NCBI RefSeq assembly: GCF_022376445.1
Contig: NW_025954980.1
Span: forward strand, 310,001 to 374,000
DNA from: Fomitopsis serialis
Lineage: Eukaryota; Basidiomycota; Agaricomycetes; Polyporales; Fomitopsidaceae
Direction: 5' to 3'
Length of the DNA: 64,000 nt
In this document: piece by piece, positions 43,025 to 55,902 of the stretch
Layout: each line of letters opens with the position of its first letter
Position numbering within the stretch: position 1 is the first letter of the stretch
Position numbers and translations under genes: made by a program
Notes under the pieces: generated by a model
Told to the model about the DNA's origin: nothing
What the model saw: only the letters and a program-made list of their open reading frames with translations
Databases searched by the model: none

Positions 43025-43693
43025 GACTGTCGTCGAAGCAGAACTCTGAACAGCCGCAGGGTATAATCATATCAGCAATGCGCATTATATGTATACCGCT
43101 ACGTATACCGCCCAAAGTGATGACGAGCGCGTCGGTGTAGAGGTCTACGCATGCCACGCGGACACATACCATGCTATGGTGCGTCTAAGCAATGGAAGTG
43201 CCTGTATCAGATAGGATGCCGCTGCGGCCACCTGTGATGACTGTACGTCTTTCTTTCGACAATCTTCAGTGTAGATAATCCCCGATGATGGATTCAGTGG
43301 TCACAGCATTATGGTCCCGCCCCGGTACCAGTTATTGTTGGGATTCATTCAGGAAAGGTGGCTTGTTCCCCTTCATTATTGATGTTAGCAGAAGCCGCTC
43401 ACCCACGAGTCCAGAGACCAGCAGTAGACTATTGCACATACTATATCCAGTTCATCGCCTACAGCAGAGCAAGATGCTTTCAGCGTCAGCGAAATGCTCA
43501 GCGCTCAGCGCCGACATCCACCTTCGGCGACGAGAGAAGTCCGAATCGGATGGCCTCACTTGCGCACTGCCATGCTTGCAAGTGGGTATCTGATACGACG
43601 ATGTTCGGGTGATACGGCGTGTGCATGTTGTGTGGCTATGCGAGAACGAGACGCACCAGCGCTATGTGATCAGAAGTCAAGGCTGGGGGCGGT

Positions 43694-45792
43694 CGTCGGG
43701 ACACAGCTTGACAAGGTCTTTGACTTGAGACTGTGCAAGTGAGATAGCTAGATGACACCAGCCTGATGACGTCTTCCCAGTCAAACAGAAACATGCAGAA
43801 TGGGTCTGACTTGTAGACACATGAGGGCCCCGAGTCCGCCGAGGACGGGCGATGGAGGATACACATCAAGATCAAGTACAGTTCGAAACATGGCTTGAAT
43901 GAGAACCAGTCTAAGTGTGCGCGCACCGTCTACTTGGCCATGGCAACTCGTCGATAGCACTACAATCTAGCCCGCATGGATCGGAGTAGCGGGACTACAG
44001 TGTGGTTGTCCGGCACTGTACGGAGGATCCGGGCTTATCAACGCGAGCGGTCCGAATAATTGTTCAATCAGTTCTCTGCAATGATAGAAGGTAACGTCAG
44101 ACACTAAGATGTCAGACAATGACGCTCACTTCGGTTGTGGGCCGGAGACGGACGCGTTCGTTAGTACAAATGCAGCCGCTGAGGTGAGTTTTGGCAGACA
44201 TGACAGGGCATATCCAGGTACCGAAGCTGACTCTCCCTCACACTCGGGAGTGTCCTGTAAATCCCCGTCACGGTGCGTAGGTCAGGACTAGCGAACCTCC
44301 TGCGTTGCTCGCGAGTCGATGTGGCTTCCGCGGCAAATCCTGCATATTTCATCAGCCATGTCGATGCCTCGGGACAGTCCTCTTACATATTGACATAGAT
44401 GTCCGAGTCTGGAATGGCGAGTATCAGTAGAGGTTGTCTCAACGTCCCGGTTTAGAGCGCGGTACGTCTTGAAGAGAAGCGGATATGCTGAATAGGTTAT
44501 TGAACTAGGACGCCTTGCTCTCCGAGTAAAACGTGTACTTGAGTCGAATGGATGTCAGTGAGACTGAAGAACCCGGGCTCGACGCGAACTCCGTTCGTTT
44601 TGCAAGTGCTCGACGTTGTTGGCAATACCAAATAAGACATCCTTGGTGGCGAGTGTAGTTTTGTCCAAAGAACACAGCTAAGTATCGTAGGGCGCTGCTT
44701 ATGGCATCACCAAAGCTGCAGAGAACCTCGTTGCAACGGTGGTCGGCATATAATCAAAACCTTCCGTCGCGCGAAGTTTGTGTCGAACCCAAGTCAAACC
44801 TTTCATGCACCAATGTCATGACTGCTTTTATGGACGAAGCACAACTTCCGGTCATCATTATAATTATCTTTGCTTCGAGAGCATATCTGAACACTCGCCT
44901 TGTACAATGGACCGTTTGTGGTAGACAGTTGAATCAGTCGTCGGCTTTGAAGGGACTGGGTGATCGTAGCATTACCAGAGATCGGCGCTGTCTCCACACG
45001 AGATTGACCGAGGGTAGTTATATCCTAGTCTCTGCGGTGCGCAAACCATGACACTTGAACGACAAGAGTGCAGCAGTAGTTGCGATGGTCGGACGGTGTG
45101 CGAAGGGTTATGCATAGACGCGCGCTCAGGGGAAGCGCCTACGACGGCTGCAGATCTCAGAGCCCAGATCTCGAGATCTCAAGATCTCAACGCTCAGCGC
45201 TTAGCCTTTTGAACTTTGTCGTTTTCGATTTGTTTTCGATTCAATAATCCTCGAGGCCCCAAGAACAACCTAAATGTTACACGGTGCTATACTGCGTACT
45301 ACCATCTTCCTTCCGATTAGAGCGCTCCTGTCAGTACTAGACTCTGCACTCGGCGTCTGAATCTCCGGTTCGATTGACAGCCTGAGATGGCAACTTGAGT
45401 CTCATAATATCGATGCTTTAAACGCAAGTCATGTATGTAAGTGCTCTCGCGACGAGCAATGCATGCTGAATGTGTATATTCAGTAGGAAGATTGATTGCG
45501 GTAGCTATGCAGAGGTTTCCTTCAGTCAAGACGTGAGCAGTGCGGCCGGAAGCCCATTTTCGACCAGTCTGCCATGAACCAGTCTGCCATGAAGACGCGT
45601 CAGCGTCGGCCGCGGAGCCAGGGAGAATTACGCCGAGGTCCAAGATGCTTGAAGATGGTTCTCCCATAGGTCATTAGGCTGATATCTCAGGGCCGCAGTC
45701 TTCTGGCTGGTTGGGCAAGTATATAGCTCGTTCAGTGACAGCAGAATGCCGTGTCCTAACTTCGCAACTCATAGTCCAAGTGTTCGCACGCG
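43694..45792. other. Intergenic, no gene recognised
   Basis: 2.1 kb without a supported gene. Short frames at 44701-45051 (+) and 45317-45667 (-) have no recognisable domain. A 14-bp palindrome AGATCTCGAGATCT occurs near 45173, and a 15-bp direct repeat (CCAGTCTGCCATGAA) near 45570-45600. A TATATAG at about 45720 may serve the dehydrogenase at 45793. Confidence 0.5.
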
Positions 45793-46899
45793 ATGCCGTT
45801 GTTCGCTCTGATCGGTGCTGCCCGAGGGGTCGGCCTCGAACTCGTCCGCCAACTTGTGCGTGCTGTCTCTTCATTCGTCCTTTGTTCTGTGCACTGACAC
45901 GATGTGCAGTCTGCGAATGCCGACAACACTGTCATTGTGACTGTCAGGAACAAGGAGAAGTCCGTGTTCCTAAATGAACTCGTGCGGCAGTCGCAGAACA
46001 AAAACATCCACATCTTGGAGGCAGATGTCGTTGATGCCCACGCCATGGAGGTACGCGTTTTGACTCGGTTTAGGCATCATTCACTCGCTCACCCCGTCTC
46101 AGCGTGCTGCCGTCGATGCCGCTGAGATCACTGGCGGAGCCCTCGATGTTCTCATACATAATGCAGCCCGTATGGAAGCGGAGAATCGGGTAAAGGGATT
46201 GTTCGACTAGTAGGTTTTCCCTCTATCGAATCACAACGAGCTACCACGGTTCCTTGCGCAGTGAATCGGCCGAGAAACTCGACGCCGAATTTCTGGCCTC
46301 CGTATGTGTCCATTCAGCTGACCAGCGATCGACGTGTATGACTCACATCGGTGATCACTACTAGTTCCAGGTCAACGTCCTTGGAGTTATCCACGCGGTC
46401 AATGCATTCTTGCCGCTGTTGCGCAAGGGTACGACGAAGAAGGTGGTAATCATCGGCAGTGAAGCAGGCGACTGCGGACTCGTCTGGAAGATCCGGCACG
46501 CGCACGCTGCAGCCTACGGAACGACCAAGGCCGCAGCCAACATGGTCGCGACCAAGTATGCGGCTGAACTGGAGAGCGAGGGGTTCACGGTGGTCTCAGT
46601 GAGCCCTGGTACGGTGGATGTGTCCGGGACATCAGCGTCCGGTGCCAACCATGGTAAGTCTTGCTTTGTGACCGACCCCAGAATCGACTTACCCACCTAT
46701 GCGTCACGAACCTGAAGGTGACACAAAGAAGATCGCCCCCACTGTCATGAAGATCTTGGAGAATATCCGCAAGGCGTTCCCGAAAGCAGGGACACCGATC
46801 ACGCCCGAGGAGTCTGGGCGCCGCTTGATTAGCTTCATCGGCTCCGTCAGCCCTGCGGAAAGCGGTGTCTTCCACCCTTCAGCTGAGTACCTTGATTAA
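45793..46899 (+). CDS. Short-chain dehydrogenase/reductase, paralogue 1
   Basis: Classical SDR fold, NAD(P)-dependent oxidoreductase of unknown substrate, cytosolic. Start MPLFALIGAARGVGLELVRQLV contains the nucleotide-binding GxxxGxG (GAARGVG). Exon 2 (~45910) has NTVIVTVRNKEK and ILEADVVDAHAME. Exon 3 (~46108) has GGALDVLIHNAAR, the usual NAG-type motif. Later exons give VNVLGVIHAVNAFLPLLRKG, the catalytic Ser in VVIIGSEAGD and the YxxxK pair in AAYGTTKAAANM, then VSVSPGTVDVSG. The last exon (from ~46718) ends TPEESGRRLISFIG and HPSAEYLD at 46899. Five introns; at one joint the exon ends GACTA and a TAG appears in genomic DNA only. Two paralogues follow at 53968 and 55903 on the other strand. 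Confidence 0.88.
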
Positions 46900-47858
46900 C
46901 TGTAGCCGGAATGGACTGCTCGGATTGTAACTTGCAACTGTATGACTCTCGCTGAATGTGTGACAGACATAGAACGTCAGGCGGTCTGTGATGCGCCGTC
47001 TCCATTATTCTGCAGCGTTGTTGCCATTTGCGTGGCTGGTTCTAAGTGCGGTTCGGTAAGACTACGGACGTAGGGTTCCACAGGAGTTGTGCCTATGTCT
47101 GCAGCTGATCCGTCGTATCGACTCGGACTCGGAAATGCCTTGATCTCCGCAGACTGCGGTTCTCCTATTACTTCCAGCCAAATCGGTGAAGTGCAGTTCT
47201 GCTGACAGACCCTTGGGAGGCAATGCGCCGGACATATGCCGGACGCCCGGAGGCGTCGATCACTACTACCTTATCGCCACAGCGCAAGCCAATGCAGGAA
47301 AGCACTTCCCCCAGGCCTAAGCGGGGTAGCTCATAATGTGGTCAATAGACTGGCAGTGCGTGAGCAGTGCAGGTGAACTCAATTGGTTCATTTGCTTGGC
47401 TCTGGTTCCATACGTCCATGAATCTGATAACGGATGACAGGGAATTGCTCGCACAATCGAAGTCCTTTTGATATCGTCACCGTTGCGCTGGGTCAAGGAT
47501 ACATTCAACCCACTGGTCACATCGCGTCTCGGGTAGGCGTTGCAGTAATACGAATAACATGCACCTCCTGAGAGCGAGAAGCTCCTACTAGCACCGGCGA
47601 CGACTCAAAGTCATCCTCAAACGTGGCGCCGGATTCATTCCTTTGACTTGCTTGGAAGCAGCTGTCAAGTGTCCCAAAGGCGTAATGGTCGACTCAGATG
47701 CCGAGGCGAAGCTGCGCTTCTCCCTCCCCGTAGAGATTCGATCCGGCGTTATGGAGGCTGAGCTCGCATTAAATGTCTGGATGGCTTAAATCCATATATC
47801 GCCGCCTTCGATCGCATATATAATAGCAGCTATGCACTGCCCTCAGAACGAGCGAACG
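46900..47858. other. Intergenic, no gene recognised
   Basis: About 950 bp. No conserved frame. A TATATAATA at 47814-47822 is the likely promoter element for the next gene. Confidence 0.5.
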
Positions 47859-49814
47859 ATGGTCGAATCCGCGCTGGTTGGTCAGAGTCTCGGGGACGAT
47901 TTGCAGACGACGTTCATCGGAGCGTTCTTCCTCTTCCTGTAAGTGATTTCGAATTGTCGTCCAATGAGACCTCGCTATCAACATATTGTGTATTAGGCTC
48001 TACGGTTGTACCCTGGGACAAACGGTATACTACTACTCGCGCTACGGGCAGGACCATTCGCAGCTCAAGATACTTGTGAGTCCTGGACTTTCACTACGCT
48101 GTCGCGGCGGGGACACTGCATACTCATGTCAATTGATATCATTAGGTGGGAGTATTGCTGTACGTCAATCGCTGCATCGTACTGCGTCACTGAACACTGA
48201 ATTGCCTTCAGTGCTGTCGACACTGCGAAAGTGGGGGCAGGCGCCGATGTATGGAGTCTATACGACATACCCCATCCGACTGTCTAACTCATTGATCGTG
48301 CGGTAGATCTTGTATTACTACACCGTGGCGAATCACCAAGCGCCATCCGACATCGCTGCGCTCATAGGGTCGGTTATGCGCATTCCTCGGCAACTTACTA
48401 TCAGCTCACGATCATATACATACCAGTGCATACACGGCAAGTTCACAGCGATTCAACTCCCCGCCAGCCACTGATCTTCTGCAAAGATTCTGACTGTTCT
48501 GGGGGTGAGCACCGGAACATGAGTATCACAAACAGCATTTTCTGAACGACGAAAAGATCGTGACGGTCTTTGTGTCCCAATGGTGAGCATCTCAGTCGAG
48601 TGTCAATGATACCGGTGTTCCTTGGAATGAACGCACCCCCCTGTGCTTCAGCTTCTATCTGCGGACCATATACTCAGGTAAGTGGTAACCCCAAACCTCC
48701 GCATCAAAACCATCCCGATAGGCAGCGATATTCAAGTATGGTCGGGGCGACGGAAGGCACATCGCGTGGCTATCGTGATACCCGGGGTAGGTCCAAACCT
48801 GAGGATTCATCTTGGAAGTACTGACACCCAGGCTTACAGCTGCTCCTGTCTATGCTTGGTTTCGGTGCGCTCTGAACACGTCGTCCATCCATGCTTTTTG
48901 GCTAACCGCGTTCGATCGCCCAGCCACCGGCATCGGTCAATAGTATAACCCTCTGCGGCTTTTGCACCAGGGTGCTGACGTTTCTACGGAACACGTCAGC
49001 ATGGATAACCGAACTGTAGGTTTCCTTCCGTGTTCAGCCTACCAGAGCGAGTCTCAACGTTCCATAGTAACCTACATGACGCAAGCAAGGACGCACTCAC
49101 GGGCATCTCAGCGGTGCGCTCCCATGTCTCACGTCTTTCTCGTTGACTCACCAAAGTATCACCGAATGCAGAGGATGGGCGTCGTCCAGCTTGCCACGAA
49201 CATCGCAACAGACCTCTACATCACCGTCGCCCTCACGTGGATCCTGCACCACTTCCATTCTGCCGTCGAGACGCGAGGGCTGCTGAGGAGGTATGATTCG
49301 AACCTGGGCACGATCATGTCGCGCCTGTTTGCCTACAGCGCAAGTCGAGGCGCACTGCTCCTGTGGGTTTCTTCCGCATGTTTCATCCATGATGACGCGA
49401 GCTCTGATCGCTGGCACCGACCCGCAGAGTCCTGCAGGTTGTGGAGATCACTATCGTGCGTGTATCGAATGTCATCCTGGCGAATTCTCATGTCGACGAC
49501 TATACAGAATCTCCTCGATGACGAACATCACACATACCTTACCAACATCGTGTGGCTCTCACAAAGCACAAGTGCGTGCCTTGGTGATCCATGTCATACA
49601 GGAGCTGATACCAGAGAACCATCAGTATACTGCAATACCGTGCTGGCTGCGTAGGTGCCGATTTCTCCTGAGCACGTTGCTCACCATCGTGATCACGATT
49701 CACAGCCTCAACGTGCGGCAGCACGTCCGCGAGAGTACAGCCACGCCATCGCTCTTCAGCTGGTCGATGCGTCGGGCACAGTCGGGCATCTCCGCAACAA
49801 TGCAGAGGTCCTGA
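47859..49814 (+). CDS. DUF6534-family multi-spanning membrane protein, paralogue C
   Basis: Diverged relative of the genes at 24844 and 40957, same strand as the dehydrogenase upstream. Start MVESALVGQSLGDDL was preferred over the ATG at 47832 because TATATAATA lies at 47814. Exon 1 ends TTFIGAFFLFL at GTAAGTG; exon 2 (~47997) reads LYGCTLGQTVYYYSRYGQD. The YYYTVANHQ motif is near 48310-48340. The C-terminal helices are clear at 49198-49370 (NIATDLYITVALTWILHHFHS, then a short loop RGLLRRYDSNLGTIMSRLFAY). The last exon has LNVRQHVRESTATPSLFS and a stop at 49814; a second frame across the last exon is also open to 50038, so the end is uncertain. Middle exons (48400-49150) were not resolved and could contain a lesion. 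Confidence 0.65.
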
Positions 49815-50114
49815 CTCACGTCTGCATAAGCGAAGTCATGAGTGGAGGGCGTTGTACTGTTGTGCATAGAGAGCGACTTGCCAGGTGCAATCGATGCTGG
49901 GACATTCGTTGTTGGTTGTCTGCGTTCTACACTGTCAGCAACCTCCGCAACGAGAAGTTGAGTAGGCAGCCCCAGGACCACAACGCCAGAAGATCCCCTG
50001 CACGCCATGCCAGAGTCATTCAGAGTACAGATTCGTAGATCAGTCCGTGCAATGAAACATATACTATACATGATACACGCCTCACGGCAACTAGCACGCA
50101 CAACGCACACCTAC

Positions 50115-52785
50115 CTACACTTGGTTCAACGGCTCGTATCCCGCGCGGCTGCTGCCCCCGCGACTGAGCCCAAAGCCCATCAACAAGCTCTTCCTCACGC
50201 TCTTCCTCCCCTCCCCGTGCATCTCCTCGCCCTCCTCGCTCTGCCTCCTCCTCTTCGCCTCCTTGAAACCATCCGGGGGCACGTCATACAACCGCTCATA
50301 CTCGACGCCGAGCTCACGACCCTTCGTCCAGAAGTCCTTGCAATTGCCGAATATGCCAAGGTCGAAGGGGTTCGGCGCCTTGCCCGCACGCGCGAGCCCA
50401 TCGGCAGCCTTGCCCTTCGTGAAGCGGTCGAACCCGAGGAGGTTCATCAGGAACCCACTCCCGCACCCTCCGCACGCACCATGGCTGTGCTTGTGGTTAT
50501 GCCCCGTGGGCGTTGCTGCGCCATCGCCGCCGGGCATGCCCTGGTGTTGGTTGTGCTGGTGCCCCATCTGGGAGCCGAGGCTCGCACCACCGCGCCCGCC
50601 CATAAAGCCATATCGCCCAAGGTTGGATACTTCGAATGTCGTCAGCTGGCGCGCGACCTGCCAGTACTGGCTAGCGAGGAGGACTATGGTCCATGACAAT
50701 TGGAGCGTCGACCAGCATGCGACAGAGAAGAGGAAGGTGTCGTACGCAGTGAGTGCGCAAAGGTAACTGGGAAGAATGCAGATGGGGGAGATATGCGCAG
50801 GGTCGGTGGGAATATCGATTGACGAGAAGTCTGCGTGGTAACGTCCGCATTTAGCTGACTTCGCCGCTGAGACGTAACCACTTACAGGCATATGTGAGGT
50901 AATCGAAGAGAACGATACCTGTCACCAATGTCGTGACGAAAAGCAAAAATTGGCGATGGTTGTTCACGCCAACTGCACGCTCGCAATCAACACACGTCGA
51001 TAATAATGTTTGCTCGACGAAGACTTACCGCAATTCCAGACCCAAGGGCAATGACTGCCAGCAAGTCAGTACCGCGGAAAACACCAGCAAGACAGGCAGA
51101 CGTACTGGTCCTGTCGGGCAACACACCGATCACATGTCCGGCAATGCTTGGATCGCAATGGCTTCCGTGCCTATCACACGGCATCAGTACCGCCGGGGCG
51201 GACTCACTGGAAGCACTAACCATGCACTGAATACAGAACGTCTGTCCATTGAGCCGGCCTTCCGATGCGAGCTCTTCAATGTTCTGGCGGAATATGAGTA
51301 TGCCTTCAAGACAAGATATGTACGCGAACACTCACCGATTTGAGCTCTGCATCGCTCGCAGGCTTGGGACAGCTCCCCGGGTCCAAGCTAATTGCTCGGA
51401 AGAAGTTGTACGCACACAGGATGACGCTGATGGCGAAGAGCAAGTGGGAGAAGGCATGCGATTGGGTCTCTGCAGGAACGATATATCAGGGGATCCTTCG
51501 ATATACCAGGAAAGACTTCGCTTACGATTCACAAGGCGCGTGAGCCAACTGTAGGCGACCCATACTATTGACGCAAATATGATGCCTGCAAAATATGGGC
51601 TTTGCGCTACGCTGTCGGTGTAGTTCGATTTGTCCAGGAGGACGCGTGTGACGACCTATAACCGATTCAGCAAGTGGCACGATGTACGTAGGACGGTACC
51701 ATACATGGTGCATGCCGAAGAAGAGTGCCATCGAAAGAATTATGCCGGTGTACCATGGTAGGATCGTCAGTGTCGTGAACATGAGGAAAAAAGAGATCGT
51801 CGGGAGCGTGAATATCGCGATTTTCGTGTTGCGCTATTAGGGGCCGCCGATCGTGGATCAGCCTCCAGACTTGCACGGTCAAAGGAGGCACGCACGTCAC
51901 TGAAAGGCTTCCGCTTCTTCGTGCCGTCTTCATTCATCCCACCCTCCTCCAGCGCCCGCTTCCAAGCCCCGAGACTCTTCAGCTCAACGGCCATGTCTCG
52001 CGCCGTCCTGCCCTCGCCGTCTTTCGCGCTGATGTCTGCGCCGCACTCGATCAGCCTGCGGATGCACACCCGGTTCCCCCTCACTACTGCCCAGTGTAGC
52101 GGCGTTAGGCCCGTATCGTCCTTCGTGTTCGGGCTCGCGCCGTGCTTGAGCAGCAAGTCGACCGAGAGCGCGTCGCCCTGGTAAGCCGCCCACATGAGCG
52201 ACGTGTGTCCTTGCGAGTCTCGCGAGTCGACGTTGATCGGCTGGTGGAGCAGGTAGAGCAGCGGCATAACAGATGAGGAGTGCGTAACGAGGTGCAGGCT
52301 GTTGTAGCCCTGCGCGTCGGCGATGGTGGGGTCGGCGTTGTGGGCGATGAGCAGCTGGATCACGTACAGGTAGCCGTTCCGCGCAGCCCACTGCATCGGC
52401 GTTGCGACGAGATCGCCGCCCAGCGCATCGACCTCGGCGCCCTGCTCGAGGAGGTAGCGGCAGGCAGCCACTTGCGCGTTGATGGAGGCCCAGTGCAGGG
52501 GCGTGATGTTCTGCTCGTCTCGATCGGTCGCCTTCGCCTTACCCGATTCTATGAGTTCCCGGATGGTCGCGACGTCTCCGCGCTGTGCTGCGACGAAGAT
52601 GTTGGCCTGCACCTTGCGTCAGTCACCCTCAAGGAAACAACCAGAGGCATGGCACTTACGTCGGGTTCCTGCAGGGTTGGTGCGGGCTGAGAGGACGAGG
52701 CGTTCGCGCCCACGACAGACGCGGCCGTAACAGAGCTGGCAGACGGCTCGGATTTGATCCCAGCGAGGAAGTTTGGGTCGGCCAT
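50115..52785 (-). CDS. AKR1: Ankyrin-repeat DHHC palmitoyltransferase, AKR1 type
   Basis: Protein S-acyltransferase of Golgi/endosomal membranes. Start [17 protein letters not shown] (52785), disordered N-terminus, intron, then six ankyrin-type repeats from 52612 ([22 protein letters not shown], [78 protein letters not shown]). Next are a short linker, paired membrane helices ([48 protein letters not shown]), and the catalytic cysteine-rich domain [35 protein letters not shown]. The DHHC codons are split by an intron with donor GTACGT inside the first His codon. Two more membrane helices ([19 protein letters not shown]) lead to a cytosolic tail with Gly/His-rich [13 protein letters not shown] and [17 protein letters not shown], ending GYEPLNQV at 50115. 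Intact; convergent with the DUF6534 gene C. Confidence 0.92.
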
Positions 52786-53967
52786 GGTGGATGGGAGGGA
52801 TCGCAGCTGGCGCGGCGGTCGTGGCTGTGGGCAACGACGACAACAGCGCCTGCTGCCCCCAATGATCGGCACGTGACCTGTGCTTTACAAAAATAGCATC
52901 TGGCAAGCGGCGAGCCTAGTAGCTCTAGTCATGCATTCTGCGGCGGTAATTAGATAAGTAGGTCGGCAATAAAGTGCCTGACGTTACCTGTACATGGAGG
53001 CATATACCAAAAATTCAACAAGTGCACGGTTCGTCTGGTGAGTCCATCGGACAACTTGAAGAGAGGAACTTGATGACTCGGAGTCTCGGAGTCTGAGGAG
53101 AGGAGGGGCAAAGACACCGTCGGTACAAGCCCGCCTTTATACACTGACACAAGTGGAGCTCGTCAGAAGCGGCGGCGGAGTTCCAAGCAGGTGCGAGACG
53201 AAGGAGAGGCTAGGAGAGGTTAAGACTGAGAGCACGGTGCGGGCTGACGGATTTGGAAGGTGCCCTGCCGTTTTGGGAAGGTGTTGTACGTCAAAGTCAC
53301 GTGCATGCCCGCTCGCTGACAGTGGTTGAGTTTTGGCTCAATTATTCGTTGACTCCCTGTCAAGCAAGGTTCGGTATTCAGATGTTGACCCGGCTCACGG
53401 CTGGGAAATATTCCTGAGATTCCGATAGCCTACGCTGCAAGGTAAGTACTTACTACATTGGCGAGCCGGTGTCTTCGCCTGGTGGCCCGGGATGATAAGT
53501 CCGAGACGCCATCGTCGTCGCGGTCTTGACTCAATGAACCCGAGAGAATTGGAGGAGTACACCAAAGTACGTATTCTGCATCGCAGTAAGTATTTTTGAT
53601 AAGAAATTGACCGGCCACGAAGGTGTGATTGGTTGAAACGAAGCACCACGCTACGTTGCCGCCAGAGTCAGTGCCTTTCCGGACACCTCCATGGCACCGG
53701 GCCAAGTGTCGTACTCACGAGTCTGAATGGACAGCAGGCAGCTCGAGACATCCTCGGAAAGGCGTGGATGTCGAGCCGACTATGTAGCGCATTTTCAAAT
53801 CGGTCTTAAGTTTACTGGACACGGTAGATGTCTTATGTTGCGTACTACTTCACGCAGCAGTTCATTTACGGGACGGGTGATCTATCAAATACTGCGATGC
53901 ATAGCCACATTAATAGCCTAGCGTTGCGACACAGAAAGCCGTTCCACTCTATCCCCTCGAAAGGCGC
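52786..53967. other. Intergenic, no gene recognised
   Basis: Upstream of AKR1 and downstream of dehydrogenase 2. Short frames only. The TTTGGGAAGGTGTTG and TTTGGAAGGTGCC pair at about 53250-53290 is a minor direct repeat. Confidence 0.5.
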
Positions 53968-55081
53968 TCAGTAAATGTACTCGGTCGAGGGGTGAAAGAT
54001 TCCGCTGTCCGCGGGACCGGCAGAGTCGATGAAGCTGACCAGGCGGCGGCACGACTCCTCGGGCGTGATCATGGTGGCCTTTGGGAAAGCCGCATAAATT
54101 CCGTTCATGATCTTGTTGACAGTGGGCATGAGCTCTTCAGGCGGCACTGTATGAGTTCATGAGCTCAACTTGCGACGAAGATAAACCTTTCAGTGGGGCC
54201 TACCAGAGTAACCAGACCCGGTGGCAGAGACGTCGACCATGCCTGGACTGACGGAAACGACGGTGAACCCCTCGTTCTCGAGCTCAGCCGCATACTTGGT
54301 CGCAACCATGTTCTCGGCCGCTTTGGTCGTCCCGTACGCTGCGGCCTTGGCGAGCCGCATCTTCCATACGAGGCTGGAGTCTCCGCCTTCGCTGCCTATA
54401 GTTATGATCTTCTTCGCCGTGCCCTTGCGCAGAAGGGGCAAGAAGGCATTGACGGCATGGACGACTCCGAGGACATTCACCTTGAACTATGAACAGGGAG
54501 TCAATCAAGCCTCTAGACATTTCATTGAGCACAGCAACCGGCACATACGGAAGCGATGAACTCCTCGTCGAGCTTCTCCGGTGTTTCACTGCGGAGGATG
54601 TTGAATCAAAGTCCCAGCTACCCGGGCGAACGACGTACTAGTCTAGGAATCCCTTGACCATATTCTCTGCCTCCATGCGCGCGGCGTTATAGACGAGAAC
54701 ATCCAGGGCTCCGCCAGTAATTTTCGTCGCTTCGGCGGCTGCGAGCTACAATGACGGGAGAGATTAACCTTCGCGCATCGCCCAGATGCTTTCAATAGGA
54801 TGCGAGACGCGAACCTCCATGGCGTGCTGGTCCACAACGTCCGCCTCGATGACATACACGTTGTTATTCTCTGATCGCTGCACCAAGTCTTTGAGGTACG
54901 TGGGCTTCTCTTTGTTCCGTACGGTCACGACAACGGTGTTGGCTGAATTGGCGGACTGGGGACTGCATGTCAGCACTAGTTATAACAGACAGTGACCAGG
55001 CCCCAAGACACTACGCACGAGCTGGCGGACAAGTTCGAGGCCGACCCCGCGCGAGGCACCGATCACAGCGAAGGAGGGCAT
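53968..55081 (-). CDS. Short-chain dehydrogenase/reductase, paralogue 2
   Basis: Start MPSFAVIGASRGVGLELVRQ (55081). It has NTVVVTVRNKEKPTYL, VIEADVVDQHAME, GGALDVLVYNAARM, VNVLGVVHAVNAFLPLLRKG, the catalytic Ser in ITIGSEGGD, YGTTKAAENM for Tyr/Lys, and VSVSPGMVDVSATG. The last exon reads ITPEESCRRLVSFIDSAGPAD and ends STEYIY, where paralogue 3 has SAEYID. Same exon plan as paralogue 1, including the exon ending GGATTCCTAGACTA before GTACGT, so the genomic TAG there is not a stop in mRNA. It sits head-to-tail with paralogue 3 after a tandem duplication that also copied upstream DNA. Confidence 0.88.
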
Positions 55082-55902
55082 CTTGTTGATGTTCTGAGTC
55101 GGAGGATTGGATGAGATCGACAGTGAAATTGGGATCCTCACCCAGTACTGCTGGGCCGCAGGTTTTGTACAAATGTCGCGGACCAGGTACGCGTAAGCAA
55201 TATTCACCGTGGGCGGTGCCAGTGTATGGAAACGTCGATGCGAATGCGTACGACACCTGCGGCATCGTTCTTACGGACCTTCCGGCCGATCGGCGAGCGT
55301 CTGAGAACTTGAATCCTACTCACTTGCGACATGCCGCCACTAACGCGTCTTCACGGCAGGTAAGTTGACGCGTTCGAGTGCATTCGGCATGCCTGCTTCC
55401 TTCTGCTCGGCATGAATCGCTGTAGTAATAAGGGCGTCAATATATGAGTCAATGGGTACGAGGAACGCCTGTGCTTGCCTAGAGCCATTGCGAGTACACC
55501 GAAGGCCAATCCGAGTCGAGAGTGAACAGGATCTGTCAAAAGGAGGCATCGAAGGCAGACGAGCGCGATGTTGGTTCAATTGTGCGCTGCGCAGCCAGAC
55601 AAGTTTGACTTCGACGTCATATTCTCCGACTTGCTACACAGCCAGTAAATCCAGGGGCAGCATATTGGTGCTCGACGGATCGCAAACGCCGGTGACTCGC
55701 GATCGTGTCATCAAACTGTATATATTGACATCCTGGCACAGAATGTAACCCTGGGATACGCTGCGCTCCATGGACCGCACGTTGCAACATCTGTAATACC
55801 TGCTATCCGGGTCGGCCATTCGAGTCTTTAGTCCTGCATAGATGCTAAAGTGCGATGAGTACAGTAATACTCACAACTTATCCTGGCAGATATCCGATCG
55901 AA

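Larger units (their letters stand above)
40795..43693. repeat. ~2.9 kb duplicated segment, copy B (inverted copy of 24158-27060)
   Basis: Reverse-complement copy with the same gene, introns, upstream sequence and 3' hairpin. Together with copy A it brackets GH79, NST1 and NEO1. Confidence 0.9.

Noticed and set aside
46190..46215. Premature stop in dehydrogenase 1 (TAG after LFD)
   Set aside because: The TAG spans an exon/intron boundary (GACTA|GTAGGT); the same arrangement in two paralogues shows it is spliced out.
49290..49320. tRNA-like TTCGAACCTGGGC motif
   Set aside because: It lies inside the DUF6534 gene C coding exon and no acceptor or D-arm pairing can be found around it.
51080..51130. 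Broken DHHC motif in AKR1 (genomic reading gives RQDQYVC)
   Set aside because: An intron starting GTACGT interrupts the His codon; joining the exons restores DHHCPW.
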